In this document: positions 21,501 to 33,718 of the stretch, in pieces
Numbering within the stretch: position 1 is the first letter of the stretch
How the letters are laid out: the number at the start of each line of letters is the position of its first letter
NCBI GenBank assembly: GCA_022606135.1
Contig: JABYQN010000002.1
Span: 3,906,001 to 3,970,000, forward strand
Length of the DNA stretch: 64,000 nt
Source of the DNA: Fomes fomentarius
Lineage: Eukaryota > Basidiomycota > Agaricomycetes > Polyporales > Polyporaceae
Reading direction: 5' to 3'
Program-made: the position numbers and the translations under genes
Notes under the pieces: model-generated
Told to the model about the DNA's origin: nothing
Database searches by the model: none
What the model saw: the letters and a program-made list of their open reading frames with translations, nothing else

Positions 21501-23140
21501 CGTCCTTCAAGTGATTGCGAAGCAGCTACAGGGCGGCGAGGATGAGTCCGGCGGGCTTGTCATCGGGGATCTCATCATCCACCTCTTACGCCGCGCAGGC
21601 GAGTCTGTCCTATCGGTCTTGCCACAACTCCTGGAAGCGATGATCCGGCGCATGCGGACGGCGAAGACTGCGACGTTCTTGCAAGTGCGTCTTCCCGTTC
21701 TGCTATCGGCAGTTTTCATCTGACTGAAATTGAACAATGTTACCCGACTTGTGAACGGACGAACAACAGAGCCTCATCGTCCCCTTCGCGTTCCTCATTC
21801 ACAACCAGCGTGACACTGTGCTCGACCTGCTCGAAGGTCTTAATATCGACGGCACGCCTGCCCTCGAGGTCCTCGTCAAAACTTGGTGCGAGAATGCGGA
21901 GACGTTCCAAGGCTTCTGGCCGCCGCGCATCAGCACGCTGGCGCTGTGCTCGTTGTTTGCGAGTGAGCGTCCGAGTCTGCAAGGCTTGATTGTCAAGGGC
22001 GACATCATTGTCAAGCCCGAGACGAAGAACGGTGAGTCGTCTGCCGGCTGCCGTACAAGCAAGCGTTGTGGGACTGAAGGGTATCTCGTCTGTGCTACGC
22101 GCGCTGTATCCTACCCTCCGACTGGTGAATGTGGTTCCCGTCGGTGGCTTAGTGATCATGACCCGCTCGAGAACGAAGCAAAGTACGCCGCCTCTCCTTC
22201 TGCGCGCTCCGGGTCCGGTTTCGTATTCAGGACATGAACGGCGTCGCTGACGTGTTTTGTCCGTTCTGCAGTTCCGACCGAGTTCACTTCCGTGCCGTTC
22301 CCCGTGAAGGCACTCAAGCTCCTCCTGCATGATCTGCAGACCGGCGGAGAGGCGGCGTCGATGGGCTTCTCTGCGAAGGACGTGTCGGAGGTCGCGTCAG
22401 ACGATGGGGTGCGTGCATTCCGTTCACTGATATATTCATTTGTTCTAGTCTTGTTTCCCTTCTCTTTCCTCCTTCCTCTTTGCTTCCATCTTCCCATGTT
22501 TCATATAGGATCTCGCTGCGGATCTCTCATAGCGGCACCTTGTACCCTCACGGACGTCCCGCCATGTCGCATGTGATCGGCCACCATGCCGCCGCGCATC
22601 GCGGGCCATATCATATCACCATATCATACATATCCCCTTCCCCTTCAATCAAACATCCCTCCGATGCTATTTCCGCCTTTGCGCTCGCCCATGACTCGTA
22701 TCATTTGGATTAATGACACTAACGCCACCGGTGTATCCCTTCTTCACGCCAGGACGAGGAGTGGACCGAGGAAGAGGCGCTCCACCAGGGCTTCAAGGCG
22801 GACGAGTTCGCGTTCCTGTCCGAGATGCTCGGCCCGCGCGGCGTGGCGTTCGATAATGACGACGCGCTCGAGGGCAATGACGACGAGGACCTCAAGAACG
22901 ACCCTGTGTCGACGATGGACATGCGGGTGCGTCTCCCATTCCATTTCTTGTTGTGGTTTGCGTTTCGACATCGGGGATTACGAATTACTGACGTAGCTGG
23001 TGGATCCGGCTGGGTAGGCACACCTGTTGGGATTCCTCAAGGAGTGCGCTGCGAGGAATACGAACAGCTTCGCGGCGGTGGTCGAGCGGCTGTCGCCGGA
23101 GGAGACGGTAGTGATTCGAAAGGCGGTTAACGGGCAGTAG
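18578..23140 (+). CDS. Importin-9 / Kap114-type karyopherin beta, about 1000 aa
   Basis: Start MASSEIAQCLTATLSSDPNT at 18578. The first three exons are 18578-18683, 18746-18807 and 18866-18955, followed by many more. Readable segments: RKYVTEHWSPYFPQFKG, then VKARIRQAIFQGLSDPIRKI, IANCDWPDEYPELLNSLI, LLSSALVHLSALFPTFTHYY, then a long HEAT-repeat body. An acidic segment DEEWTEEEALHQGF and the C-terminus LLGFLKECAARNTNSF, then LSPEETVVIRKAVNGQ, follow. The N-terminal importin-beta pattern, IANCDWP-EYP and length fit importin-9/Kap114, which carries histones and TBP into the nucleus with Ran. Two early introns break consensus: 18684-18745 has a GC donor, and 18808-18865 starts ATGAGT instead of GTGAGT. 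Both are required to keep frame and homology. Otherwise complete. Confidence 0.88.
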
Positions 23141-23473
23141 ACGTGTACTGGTGATAATTGGGGTACCTGCGGAGGGTAGCGTTCACCCATGTAGAGTAAA
23201 ATTCGAGGTGTAGGCTTTTGGGAATACGACGATCCGTTCAAAACTGTGACTATGACTATGTAGGTATACAAACTGACTGGCAAGATGGTCGTCCGCCAAC
23301 TGATAGCGACGTAGAACGATCGTAAGTACAATGAAGTTACAGATGATAATCTAAAAACACTAACTATCCAGTGTGAGGGGGGATGTCAACGTTCAAATCT
23401 CCAACCCAAAATCCCAGTCAAATGCAGATGATGTGCAGCTCAAACCAAGATCCATAGGCCCTCGAACCGCACA
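23141..23473. other. Convergent intergenic region
   Basis: Short spacer between the 3' ends of importin-9 and the minus-strand RS protein. No gene or repeat seen. Confidence 0.6.
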
Positions 23474-25369
23474 TCAGAACCCCTCCTTGCCCAGATCCCA
23501 CTCCCTCACCGACCCGCGCTTCTTATACTTTATATCCAGCGCACTGACCTCCTCGCCCTTCCTCTCGCTCGCCTTGCCCTTGTCCTTTTCCTTTTCCTTG
23601 TCCTTGTCCTGCGAGATCCCCCACCGCTCCATTGCCTTCTTGTCCTCCTTGTCTTGCCTCCGCAGGCGGATGATCTCAAGCATCGCGTCCCACCCCTCGA
23701 ACTCGGCGTCGCTGATGAGCCCCGTGGCGGGGATGGTGGGCATGGAGAGCGGGGCGACGTCCAGGCGGGGGTCGTACGACGAGTCGAAGTATTTGTCCAT
23801 CTTCGACGGGACGGCGGGGTTGGGTGAGGGGCCCACGGATGGAGACTTCGACCGTGGACGTGGACGTGGGGAACGAGAGTGAGAGGGAGAACGAGAACGG
23901 GACCGGGATCGGGATCGGGAGGAGGTGCGAGAGGAATGAAGGGTATGGGAAGAAGACGAGCCGGGCTTGGATGGCGCTGTCCGCCGGGATGATGTCGCCT
24001 TGTGAGAAGAGACTTTGTGAGAGGAGAATTTGTGACGAGAATGGTCGCGCTTGGGTGCTGGTGAAGGAGAACGGGAACGGCTTCGTGAGGTTGACGGAGG
24101 TGTACGGGCCCGCTTCTTGTGTGGGCGGCGGGAAGACCGATGGCTCCGTTCGGGGAGTCGAATCCGAGACGCAGAGCGAGAACGAGAATGAGAACGAGAG
24201 CGACTGGGCGTGTGTGCACGGCGTGAAGCCCCCCTGATTGTGAGTTCTATCTCTGGACCAGCTTCTGAGGGTGAAGGAGAACGCTCGGTGGCTCTCGACT
24301 TGGCTGTGCGCTTCAGAGCAGTACGCAGCTGGTCTTCGCGTGAGAGCGTGTCCTTGGTATCCTGGGTCTCCTGGGTTTCTGTGTCTTGTAGAAGTGATTT
24401 CTCCCGATCGGCGTGCTGGCTTTCGGAAGAACCGCTATCTTTGTCTGAACGAGAACGTGAGGGAGAGCGAGAGCTTGGCTTCCTCTCGCTGCGGTGCCGT
24501 ACAAGTTCGCTGTCTCTGGAAAGGGTGCCATGAGAACTCGAAGGTGACTGGCTGGGATGTCGACAATGACGAGAGCGGTCTGCGCTGGGCTCACGCTCAC
24601 GTCTCTTCCTGCTGCGTCGCTCTTCCTCGTCGTCACTCTGATTTGGGGAACGGCCACGCTTCCTATCTCTTCGGTGGTGTATGCTGCGTTCGCGATCTTC
24701 CTCGTCGCCACGTCTCGGATGTCTGTGTGTGCTCCGTGAGCGTGAGTGCCGTGACCTCCGGTGGTTCGAACGCGAAGGAGACCGATGCCTATGCCGGCGT
24801 TCTCTCTTCTCCGCCCTCCGCTCTCGGTCGTCGTCACGGTCCTCTCTCTCCCAACTTCGATCCCTCCGCTTCCTAGCATGCTGCCGCTCCCGGTCCCAAC
24901 TATCTGCCCAGTCGTCACTAGGTTCTCCCCTACGCCTCCGCTGCCTTTCTGCCTCGGTTGCCTCCTCTGCTCTGGCCCTGCGCTCTCTCCGCTCCTGCTC
25001 TTCCCTCTCCAGCCGTAATTCTTGAGCGGCGAGTGCTTGAGAGCGGAGTATGCTCTTGTTGTGGTCATCGGTGTTCCGGATGATCTGGGACAGGAATCGT
25101 TTGTTCGGTTTGGGTGCGTTGCTGTCGATACTGTCGGCGGCTGTGAGCATGTCTTTTTGAGTGCATAGCTAGAGTGTCACGTACTTGCGCGCAAGGTACG
25201 CGCGAATCCCATCATGTCTATATCGCTCGGCCTTCTGTTTCGCTTCTTTCAGAATGAGTTCAGCGACATGGCGGTCCAAGTCGTCGTCCGTGACGGTAGG
25301 TGCAAGAGAAGAGCCCATCTGTGCTCGAACGAGATTAGAGACGACGGACGAGAGCGAGGACTTGGACAT
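23474..25369 (-). CDS. Arg/Ser-rich (RS domain) nuclear protein, 613 aa
   Basis: Two exons, 25369-25185 and 25130-23474, joined by a 54-nt intron, give 613 residues. The N-terminal 100 residues are non-repetitive (MSKSSLSSVVSNLVRAQMGS; LKEAKQKAERYRHDGIRAYL; NAPKPNKRFLSQIIRNTDDHN). A charged coiled-coil-like stretch of Glu/Arg (LRLEREEQERRERRARAEEA) follows. The middle, about residues 110-480, is dominated by SR, RS, RD and RE repeats. The last 110 residues are again ordered-looking (KMDKYFDSSYDPRLDVAPLS; FEGWDAMLEIIRLRRQDKED; REWDLGKEGF). RS domains of this kind are typical of pre-mRNA splicing and mRNP factors, so a nuclear RNA-processing role is likely, but I cannot name the family. It shares a 295-bp divergent promoter region with the malic enzyme gene. 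Confidence 0.82.
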
Positions 25370-25664
25370 TGTTCATGAGTGGTGGCCTTTGGTGAGTCGA
25401 GTATGTAGAGTGGCAGTGGACTAGCAGCGCCACCGAGCCGTGCTTGCCCGTGTTTGTATTGTGGCGGACCGGCCCGATCCGCGATAACTTATTACGTAGC
25501 GCGTGCAAGCTGCAACGAGACTGCCAGTTCAAACTTCAGACTCAGAGTGCCCAGTGACGACATCCGAACCGGTCTCTCCGAGAGTTCCATGCCATAACCT
25601 GCGATGGCTGGACCAGGCTGTTCTCCCCAACGCGTTGATAAGCACATCTATCTTCCACACCATC
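25370..25664. promoter_or_regulatory. Shared divergent promoter region
   Basis: The 295 bp between the start codons of the minus-strand RS protein and the plus-strand malic enzyme must contain both promoters. No clear TATA box; the centre is GC-rich. Confidence 0.5.
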
Positions 25665-28600
25665 ATGACCTCTGTCGCCGATGCCAAGATCAAGCACAGA
25701 ATCGCCCTGCGCGGCGACGCCATCTTAACCAGCCCACGCTGGAACAAGGGGACCGCGTTCACACTTGACGAACGCAAGGTCTTCAGTCTCACGGGACGTC
25801 TACCTTACCGGGTGAACACGCTTGACGAACAGTGCGATCGGGCGTACGATCAACTCGAGTCGCGCGAGGAACCACTCCGGAAGAACACGTTCTTGCAGAG
25901 CTTGAAGGATCAGAACTGGGTCCTATACTATGCCCTCCTCTCCCGGCACTTGACCGAACTAATTCCGATCATCTATACGCCAACCGAGGTTGGGGATTGT
26001 CTTGCCTGCTGCTTCATGGTTGGAACTGACGTCACCGCTTGTTAGGCCGATGCCATTGCAAACTACTCACACCTGTTCCGCAGGAGCGAGGGAATGTACT
26101 TGACGTTCCCGACGAGCGACTCAATGGAGGAAGACTTCCTTGATGAAACGAAAGGCAGGCAGATTGACCTCATTGTCGTCTCAGACGCAGAACAGATCCT
26201 CGGTATTGGTGATCAAGGAGTGGGGGTGAGTGGTTCTGAGATCGTCCTGTATTTATATGGCTGATGAGTGGCTGATAGGGTATTGGGGTACGTGAAATTG
26301 ACGACATTTCTCTTTTACTCTCTGTGGCTTGATTGTTAGAGTGCTCGCTGCTTTCTCTGTTTTCTTCCAGCTCTCTGTGTACAGTGGCGGGAAGGCAACA
26401 GGGAAGAACAGGCATCGGACCTGAGCTGCACCCGACTTTTTGTGACATTCTGATTGTTGAGGAGTTTGTGCAGTTCGCGCTCTAGACTCCGGTGATTCGC
26501 AAAGATTGTCCAGCCCTTCGGCCCAGTTCACACATCCCTTTTTCCACCGGGTCGTCGGTGACTGCATGCTCGAGGGACCTGACGGGCGGTTCATGTTTGA
26601 TGATACCTGGCAAGTCGTATTTATTGTCCGAGAAACACAGCTTCATCAAGTCATACGCGGGACAGGGAATGGGGCCGAGCCGAAGTCATGGTGCTCCGCC
26701 TCCCCCCAGTTCCACCGTGTCGGATTTATCCAGCTATGTGACACTTGATCGTACCGGCGGAGCTGACGGAAGGGGATCTGGGAGGTCACTTGCGCGTCTT
26801 TGAGTGTGTCCTTCACGGTCTCCGTGTGAGGCCATGGTTGTCCCATAGGGCCGCCTCCTCTCACGTTCCGCCAACTTTGGCGAGTCATACAATTGAATGC
26901 ACACCGCCCCGAGCAACGATGTAATGGAGCACATCGGGCCCGACTCTTGCCGTCACGCCGTCGGCCTGTTGCTCAGTTTCACGTTGACCGGAGGCCTCGC
27001 CTCCGCCCACGGTTCGTCATTACATTTCGCCGGTAGTGTCAACCTCTTTCCGATTGAATGCTACTTCAAGCCATGTTCATCATGCATGGAGCAGGATGGA
27101 ACCGATAGTCATGGACACCATGGGTCAGTTTCACCCTCTCCGAATACGAATATCGATAAGAAGATCTGTAACAACTGATGATTTCTGTTGACCTTTCGTG
27201 GTCTAAAGTGGCGGGTCGCCTGTGTAGGTGATGGTCTCGATTATACATGTACATGGTTCCGAGCGATGAGCAATGGCGTAGAAGGTGAACGGGGTAAAGA
27301 ATCCCGTCGACCCCCATCCGCGGGCCATCACCTAAGCATCTATGTCTAGTCTCTCTCGGGCTTGAGTAGTGTACCGTATTGCACTGATGAAACTCAGGCT
27401 ATCGTAACGTTTCGGTTGTGTCTGTTGTTCAAACGTCAATCACGCATCGTTTTGCGTTCGTAGATCCCTTCACTAACCTTGAGCTAGATTGCCACCGCAA
27501 AATCCGCAATCTACACGTAAGTACTTTTGACTCCTGAGGCCATGCGGTTGTTCTAGGCACCCATTCAATTATCGGCCGCAGGCTCATCGGCGGGGTCGAT
27601 CCGGTGAAAACCCTCGCCGTGACATTGGACGTAGGGACGGATAATGAAGACCTGTTAAGCGACCGCCTATACGTTGTGCGTCTGTCTGGCTTCCTTGCTC
27701 TCATCAGCCCTGCCTGATCAACCTCGCCCTCATCGGCTCGTCATCAGGGTTGGCCCCACAAGCGCGCACGAGGGATAGACTACGACGAATTCGTCGACAA
27801 GTAACCCTACCTCCGTCCCTTTCCCTTGAATGCACGGCACTCACTCTGCATCATGTCCATCACTCCAGATTTGTGCAGCTGGTCCGCAAGCACCACCCGC
27901 ACTGCCTGCTCCATTTCGAGGACTTTGGCGTCGCGAACGCCGAGCGGCTGCTCGACAAGTATCGTGACACACATGCCGTATTCAACGACGACGTGTACGT
28001 CCGCCCGCAACCGCCTTCCATTCCTCCTTTTGTCCCTCCTCGCTGCATTAAAAAAGCCATTACATACATGCTAATCTCACGTATACCTCTAGCCAAGGAA
28101 CCGGCGCAGTCACGCTCGCGTGCATCATGTCCGCCGTGGGCGTGACGAAGTCCAAGCTCGCCGAGCAGCGGTTCGTCATCTTCGGCGCAGGGTCTGCCGG
28201 GCTGGGCATCGCCCGCCAGCTGCGCGACGGGATCGCGGCCATCGACGGCGTCGCGAAAGACGAGGCCAACAAGCAGTTCTTCCTCATCGACCGCTACGGG
28301 CTCATCAAGTCCTCGCTGGGAGCCGAGTCGAAAATCCGTGACGGCCTGCAGGAGTTCGTGCGCCCCGACGCGGAGTGGGAGGGCGTCCCGAAGAACGACC
28401 GAGGCGAGGTCGAGCTTCTGGAAGTCGTGAAGAAGGTCAGGCCGACGGTGCTCATTGGGTGCTCGACCAAGGCTGGCGCGTTCACTGAGGACGTCGTGCG
28501 TGAGATGGCCAAGGGCACTGAGCGCCCGATCATCCTCCCGCTCTCGAACCCGAGTAAGCTGCACGAGGTGACGCCGCAGGCGGCCAACGACTGGACGGAG

Positions 28601-29348
28601 GGGAAGGCGCTCCTGGCTACGGGAAGCCCGTTCCCGCCTTGTAAGCAGCCGAACGGCAAGGACTACGTGTGCGTGTTCTCTTTAGACCTCTTTTTACGCT
28701 CGGTGACTCCCTGAGCGAAGGGCCAGTGTCGGGGTAGAGGAGGATGAGAAAGTGTGCTGACCCCTGTGCCGTTTCCGTTTGTGTAGTGTCGCAGAATGCA
28801 ACAGTGAGTGGGCCCTCAGGGTTGTGTGTGTTCGATTGATGGTGATGAGTGCTTACGGACGGATATATGCGACTACTCAACGCCCGGCGCGCGACCCCAC
28901 ACCTATATTCGTACATGCATTCCTCACGGAACGGACACGCTGCCCGTACTTTCCTTCCCGTCGAATCGCCGAATTACGAAATGACTGACGGCACGCGCTC
29001 TATCGCCGACGGCGGGGGGGGGCAGACGCGCTCATCTACCCCGGGCTCGGGCTGGGCGCGATGCTCTCAAAGGCGCGGAGCCTAACGGACACGATGATCA
29101 TCGCCGGGACGAGGCGGCTCGCGTCGCTCGCGCCTGCGCTGCAGGACCCGGACGACGCGCTGCTCCCCGACTTTGAGGACGCGCCTCGGGTGAACTACGA
29201 GGTCGCGGTCGCGGTCGTCGAGCAGGCGATCGAGGAGGGCGGCGCGGGCGTGGAGTGGAAGAAGGAGGAGGTGAGGGAGAGGGTGAGGGAGGCGCAGTGG
29301 AAGCCGGTGTATGGGACGTATGTGTACGACCCGGAGGGCGAGACGTAG
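25665..29348 (+). CDS. Malic enzyme (malate dehydrogenase, oxaloacetate-decarboxylating), 576 aa
   Basis: Exons: 25665-25988, 26046-26225, 26279-26287, 27488-27516, 27582-27675, 27748-27800, 27869-27994, 28093-28668, 28787-28803 and 29026-29348. All introns are GT-AG and the frame is open for 576 residues. Diagnostic motifs: GRLPYRVNTLDEQ, LIPIIYTPTEADAIANYSH with the active-site Tyr, GIGDQGVGGIGIATAKSAIY, LHFEDFGVANAERLLDKY, FNDDVQGTG, the nucleotide-binding FGAGSAGLGIA, and ECNNALIYPGLGLG. It converts malate to pyruvate and CO2 with reduction of NAD(P). The length is normal for the family. Two exons are tiny, 9 nt (GIG) and 17 nt, and one is 29 nt. The third intron, 26288-27487, is 1200 nt, about twenty times the local norm. 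The start chosen is the ATG before TSVADAKIKHRIALRG; mitochondrial versus cytosolic location is not clear. Confidence 0.92.
26288..27487 (+). other. 1200-nt intron of the malic enzyme gene
   Basis: Bounded by GGG/GTACGT and GAGCTAG/ATT in the correct phase. It contains coding-like stretches on the plus strand, for example around 26506-26748, that I do not recognise, and no transposon ends I could identify. Its size suggests a past insertion. Confidence 0.7.
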
Positions 29349-32130
29349 TGGCAGGCCGGACGGACGGGGGCAGCAGGGGCTATCGGGCGATGCGCTGCGA
29401 GGCGGGGAAAGGTTCAGTGTGGAAGAGAGGGCTGATGGCGAAGGTCGAAGCCTGAAGGGTGAGGGTGTGTGTGACGTACGAGCGGAGAGAAGGGAAGACG
29501 TGGTGCTGTGCATCGGGAAATGGGTGGGTGACGGTGGACGGACGGACGGCTTGCGTTGTGCGCGGGCGGACGGATGGACGGACAGGCGAGCTCGGACAGA
29601 AGCGTCGGGGAAAGAAAGTGTATGTAGTGTAAATGGTAAGCGGGTTCCATGCACCTGCCAACAAACACAAGAGATGGTCTTCGTCTTCGCTGATGCTCGT
29701 CTCGTTCTGAGCCTCGTTTGTGGCGTTTTCTGTCGCGCTTGGCATCTTGAGTTCCGCCTGCAGACAAGGCCAGATACGGGTCCAGAGGGGTCCCAGCGTT
29801 TGCGAGTAGGCGGCTCCGGGTGCGCAGCCAGTCGAACACTGTGGCTATATGGAACTTCATGGAAGAGCACTGCGGCAAGCGCCACAACGGCGCTGTGTGC
29901 CTCTCGCGGCGCGGGTTCAGAAGAAGTGCCCAACTTTCCGGAGTATCATATGTTTTTCGGGCGACACGACAAGTGCCGAGGACGTCCGGGTTCTAGGACT
30001 CGCCACAACGAACTAGCGATTCAGAGTTCAATGGTAGGTGTCGTTGAGCAGTCCTTCAGTGGTCCGGGATCTTGCGCTGGTGGTGGTATGTTCATGCCCA
30101 ATACTCCTGGCAGGCCGGATCGGGCGGGCGGCGAGATGCGACATCAGCGTATCACGAATCCACGATGCATCTGTAGAGTCAGACAGGTGGACCATATGCT
30201 GCCTTTACGCGGCATTAGGTTCCTAAATGAGGGTACCTCGCACGCCGTACGAGGCTGATGCCCCCCCCCCCCCCACCCCCGATCCTGATCCTCCATCTGG
30301 CTGCCATACGACTGCCATAGCTGGCGAGTGCCCTTTGAGCAATCAAAAAGGGCCGCAGGATCGATATGGCAGGGTGCAGGCGGGCTGTCCAGTGGTCCCG
30401 GTCCCGGAGCCGTGGAAGGAACCATTAAGCAGGATGCGGTTATTGCGGGCACCCATGCCTGGGCCAGCAGGTCCATGCGATGCGTATGCGGTAGTGTAGA
30501 CACGCGGCGGTCCCTGCATGGAATCACGCAAGCGTGACACCGCACGAAGCAAGAGACCGACCGGCCGCGGCGGACCTGTTCGGCGCGTCGAGGGAAGAGC
30601 CCGACAGGCCGAGCCGTCACCGTCATCATACTAGTACTGTACCCATTCATGCGTGCACATGCACATGGCGAGCTCAGGGTTCGGGAGGGCGCAGGCGCGT
30701 CGGGGGGCGGGGGCGTACCTGCAGCCTGCGTGAACTGTCACTGTCAGTAAGTAATACGTGCCCACGGTTCTGGGCAGCGTACGCGCTCGGCAGAATGTGC
30801 GTCTGAGTTTCGCTAGTGGGCCCGGAGCGGGGGCGGCGATGGCCAACTTACCGCCGCCGGGCGCGCGCACACGTCTGCGTACGTTACGGGTTCTGTTTCC
30901 TCGAAGACGTCAGGTTGAGTCAGGAAGGCGCAGCGGGGCGAGCTCGTTATAGCCTTTCTTGACCGGGGTGGAGTGACGGGGCGATCGTTGACTCGTGGAA
31001 GAACCAGGCTGGGGGCCGGCCTTCGATTTTTTCATTTACGTGTGGGTGCGTGCGTGGCTGGGTGGGTGGTGGCCCCGTTCCGAGGGTGGGATCTCGCCGA
31101 GTGGGGATGCTGTAAAATTGGCAATTATGCTGAAACGCAGGGATGGGGACAGGCCATTTGCATAGATGAATGTTGGTCGTGAGTGTTTGGGAATGTTCAA
31201 TGGCGTTGGCGATGCCGGTGTTGCGCGTGTGGTTGCCATTGTGGCATATCCATGCGCCAGGTCGACGGCTGAGAGATCCGGCGGCGGGGAGTCGGGAGGG
31301 ACCCTGGAGGCTGCGTCGGCCTGATGCTAGAGTTCGATATCGCGCATGCGCAGCTGGTTGTAAGCGAAGACAATAGAGGGGGTCTCTAAGAGACCAAGCT
31401 GTTCCCATACAAGACGGTCGTGAGTAGAGGCGCCGAGTCAGTGGACCTAAACGGGAATCTGGAAAGGTAGAAGAGATGAACAGGTGATGACGAGGAGTGA
31501 TTCATTCTTATTGTGTGAAACCTGTCCGAGCTGCGCTGTTCATCGCGATGTGTTCCAGAGGAGGCATGCTTCCACACGGTCGCTCTGGAGGTTTGTTTTT
31601 GTTCTACGGATCCACTCCATTGCCTCTCTTGATCGGATCTGTTCACACCAGCAGAGATGCGGGCCGTTTGGCACGGACGTCGTCCCAATTGTTCTCCCAT
31701 TGCAGTAGTCAATGTCCGTCTATTTTCACATCGGTCTAAGGATGCGAAGGGCGAGCGTGGGCAGCCAAGACGAGAAAGGAGGCTGAGAGCACGGCGGACT
31801 CGGACGGCAACCGAGCCTAAATTAGGCTTTGGGTGGTGGCGGCAAGAAGCCGGAGCACGGTGACTCGGTATTCCAGATATGGGCGGCCGGAGCACGTCCG
31901 GCGGTGAGCGAGATCCGCGGCGCGATTGACTGGAGGCGCCGGTCTTGACGCTTGTGTGTCGTCGCGTCTCGCTTCCGGGCGTCATCCTCTCCCTTGCCTC
32001 CTTCCAATATAAAATCCATGCCCGCCCCATATATAACCCCCTTCCCTCCCTTCACGACTTTTACGACCTCGTCCCCGCCCCCCTCCCGAACCCTTCAACG
32101 TCCTCCGTAGCTCCTGTCGTCCCGCCAAAC
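29349..32130. other. Long gene-poor region
   Basis: About 2.8 kb with GC-rich but unrecognised sequence, several long frames on both strands without motifs, and a poly-C run at 30261-30280. A TATAAA at about 32007 near its right end is a plausible promoter for the F-box gene that follows, roughly 120 bp upstream of its start. Confidence 0.5.
30261..30280. repeat. Poly-C tract
   Basis: Nineteen C residues interrupted by one A. A simple mononucleotide repeat in intergenic DNA. Confidence 0.9.
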
Positions 32131-33718
32131 ATGGGTTACCTCGGGTTTATCTTTGGGTCTTACTCCAAGGTCAGTAGTTCTCTCCATTCCTCGCTAGACT
32201 CGCTCGCTTTGGCCCGGATGTGCTTTGGAAGTGGTAGGATGCTGGGAACACGCTGCTTTGACGATCATCCAAATAACTCAACGTAGCGTGCTCATTCGCC
32301 TTATATACAGACCTCTACCACGCACATAGTCGAAGCCGACTTGACGACCCTTTACGCCCCCAAGAAACCTATTGTTCGCCAGCCGAAACCCCCATCCACT
32401 CCCGTGCCTATGGAGATCGTTATGACCATCCTAGAGGCCGCATACGATGACCGGGAATGCACCTCTCCCAACGCCTTTTTCAAGAACGCGTCGCTCGTGT
32501 GCAAATCCTGGTCATCTGTCGCCCAGAAGCTGCTCTTCCGACACGTTACACTCAGCACACAGACCGCATACATTGCGTTCCAGGAAGCCGTTGATCGTGC
32601 CACTCCTCGCGGCCGCGTGCTCGGCGATGCCGTCGTCAGGATGAAGGTTGTCCTTGACCACAAGCAGCCATATCGCCTTGCGCACAGGTCCTTCGCCCGT
32701 GCGGTTGCGCTTTGCCCAAATCTCTACGAGCTGAGCGTCTCCCTGTATGGAGAAGGTGCTCCAGGCTTCGATATCATTGGTGCTCCTGACGCGTCTCGGA
32801 TGAAGCGTTCGGCGCCCTCGTTCGACGAGTCCACGCTCGACATCCTCCGGTCTGGACCCCAGATTTCTGCGCTTCAGTTCAACAACTGGTCCGACAACAG
32901 CCATTCGCTGCTCCAGCTTCTCGATATCTGGCCGTCGCTCACTTCCTTGGACATCAGCGGCACTACGCCTCAGCTCCTTAACGATACCGTGGAGCCTTTC
33001 CCATGCGCACTTCGGGAGCTTCGCACGAATTTCCAGGGCTCCCCTTCCATCGAGTTTATGCGTTGGCTTCTGCACAACTCGACCGGGAGCCTCCGTGTAC
33101 TAGACCTTGCCCGAGAACCGACGCCAGATATGCTCGAGTACCTGGTAACCGAGCACGCTCACACGCTCGAATCGTTGGGGCTTCCGGCATGCGGTACCCA
33201 CGTGGGCGCTACTGCGGTCCACCAGTGCACAGAGTTGCGGGAGCTCAAGATTGAAAACGCCTGGGCTGCCCCCATGCTGTACAAGGGGCTCCCGCAGGGA
33301 CTGCAGCATCTCGCGTTCGGCGTTGACGCTGATACGCCCCTGCAGCCTGTGATTCAGGCGATCAAGAAGAGCTCTGGGCTACGCGCTGTGACCATGCAAG
33401 TTTGGCATGGGGGCGAGAAGCACCCTCTCCTCGCCAACATTCAGATTGCGTGCGCTCTCAAGGGCGTTGAGCTCAGGCTGACGAACGACGTTCCGGCGTT
33501 CCGTGCGATCACTGTATGTGCCTCCCTCTCTTCTTTGCTATCGACGAGCGTGTCGCTGACCACACGTTTTTTGATTGCAGCGTGGTGACCCTGTTCCTGC
33601 CGCGACGTATCCCCGCACTCGGTCGCTCGACAACATCCTCTACATGGCTTCCCACGGTCCAATGAACGGCTCCCTCTACGACACACATCTGACATCTGAC
33701 TCCGAGCCTCCGATTTAG
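32131..33718 (+). CDS. F-box protein, 459 aa
   Basis: Three exons, 32131-32169, 32311-33513 and 33581-33718, give 459 residues. The F-box lies at about residues 35-75: VPMEIVMTILEAAYDD, then FFKNASLVCKSWSSVAQKLL followed by FRHVTL, the classic pattern in basidiomycetes. The rest has leucine-rich-like periodicity (LLQLLDIWPSLTSLDISGT; LRELRTNFQGSPSIEFMRWL; LESLGLPACGTHVGATAV). F-box proteins recruit substrates to SCF ubiquitin ligases through Skp1; the target is unknown. The short first exon encodes MGYLGFIFGSYSK. It belongs to a different subfamily from the F-box-like proteins at 41-43 kb. No disabling mutation seen. Confidence 0.88.

Noticed and set aside
26506..26748. Coding-like open frame inside the long malic enzyme intron as a nested gene.
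   Set aside because: No recognisable domain, no splice partners and no convincing start context; recorded only as intron content.
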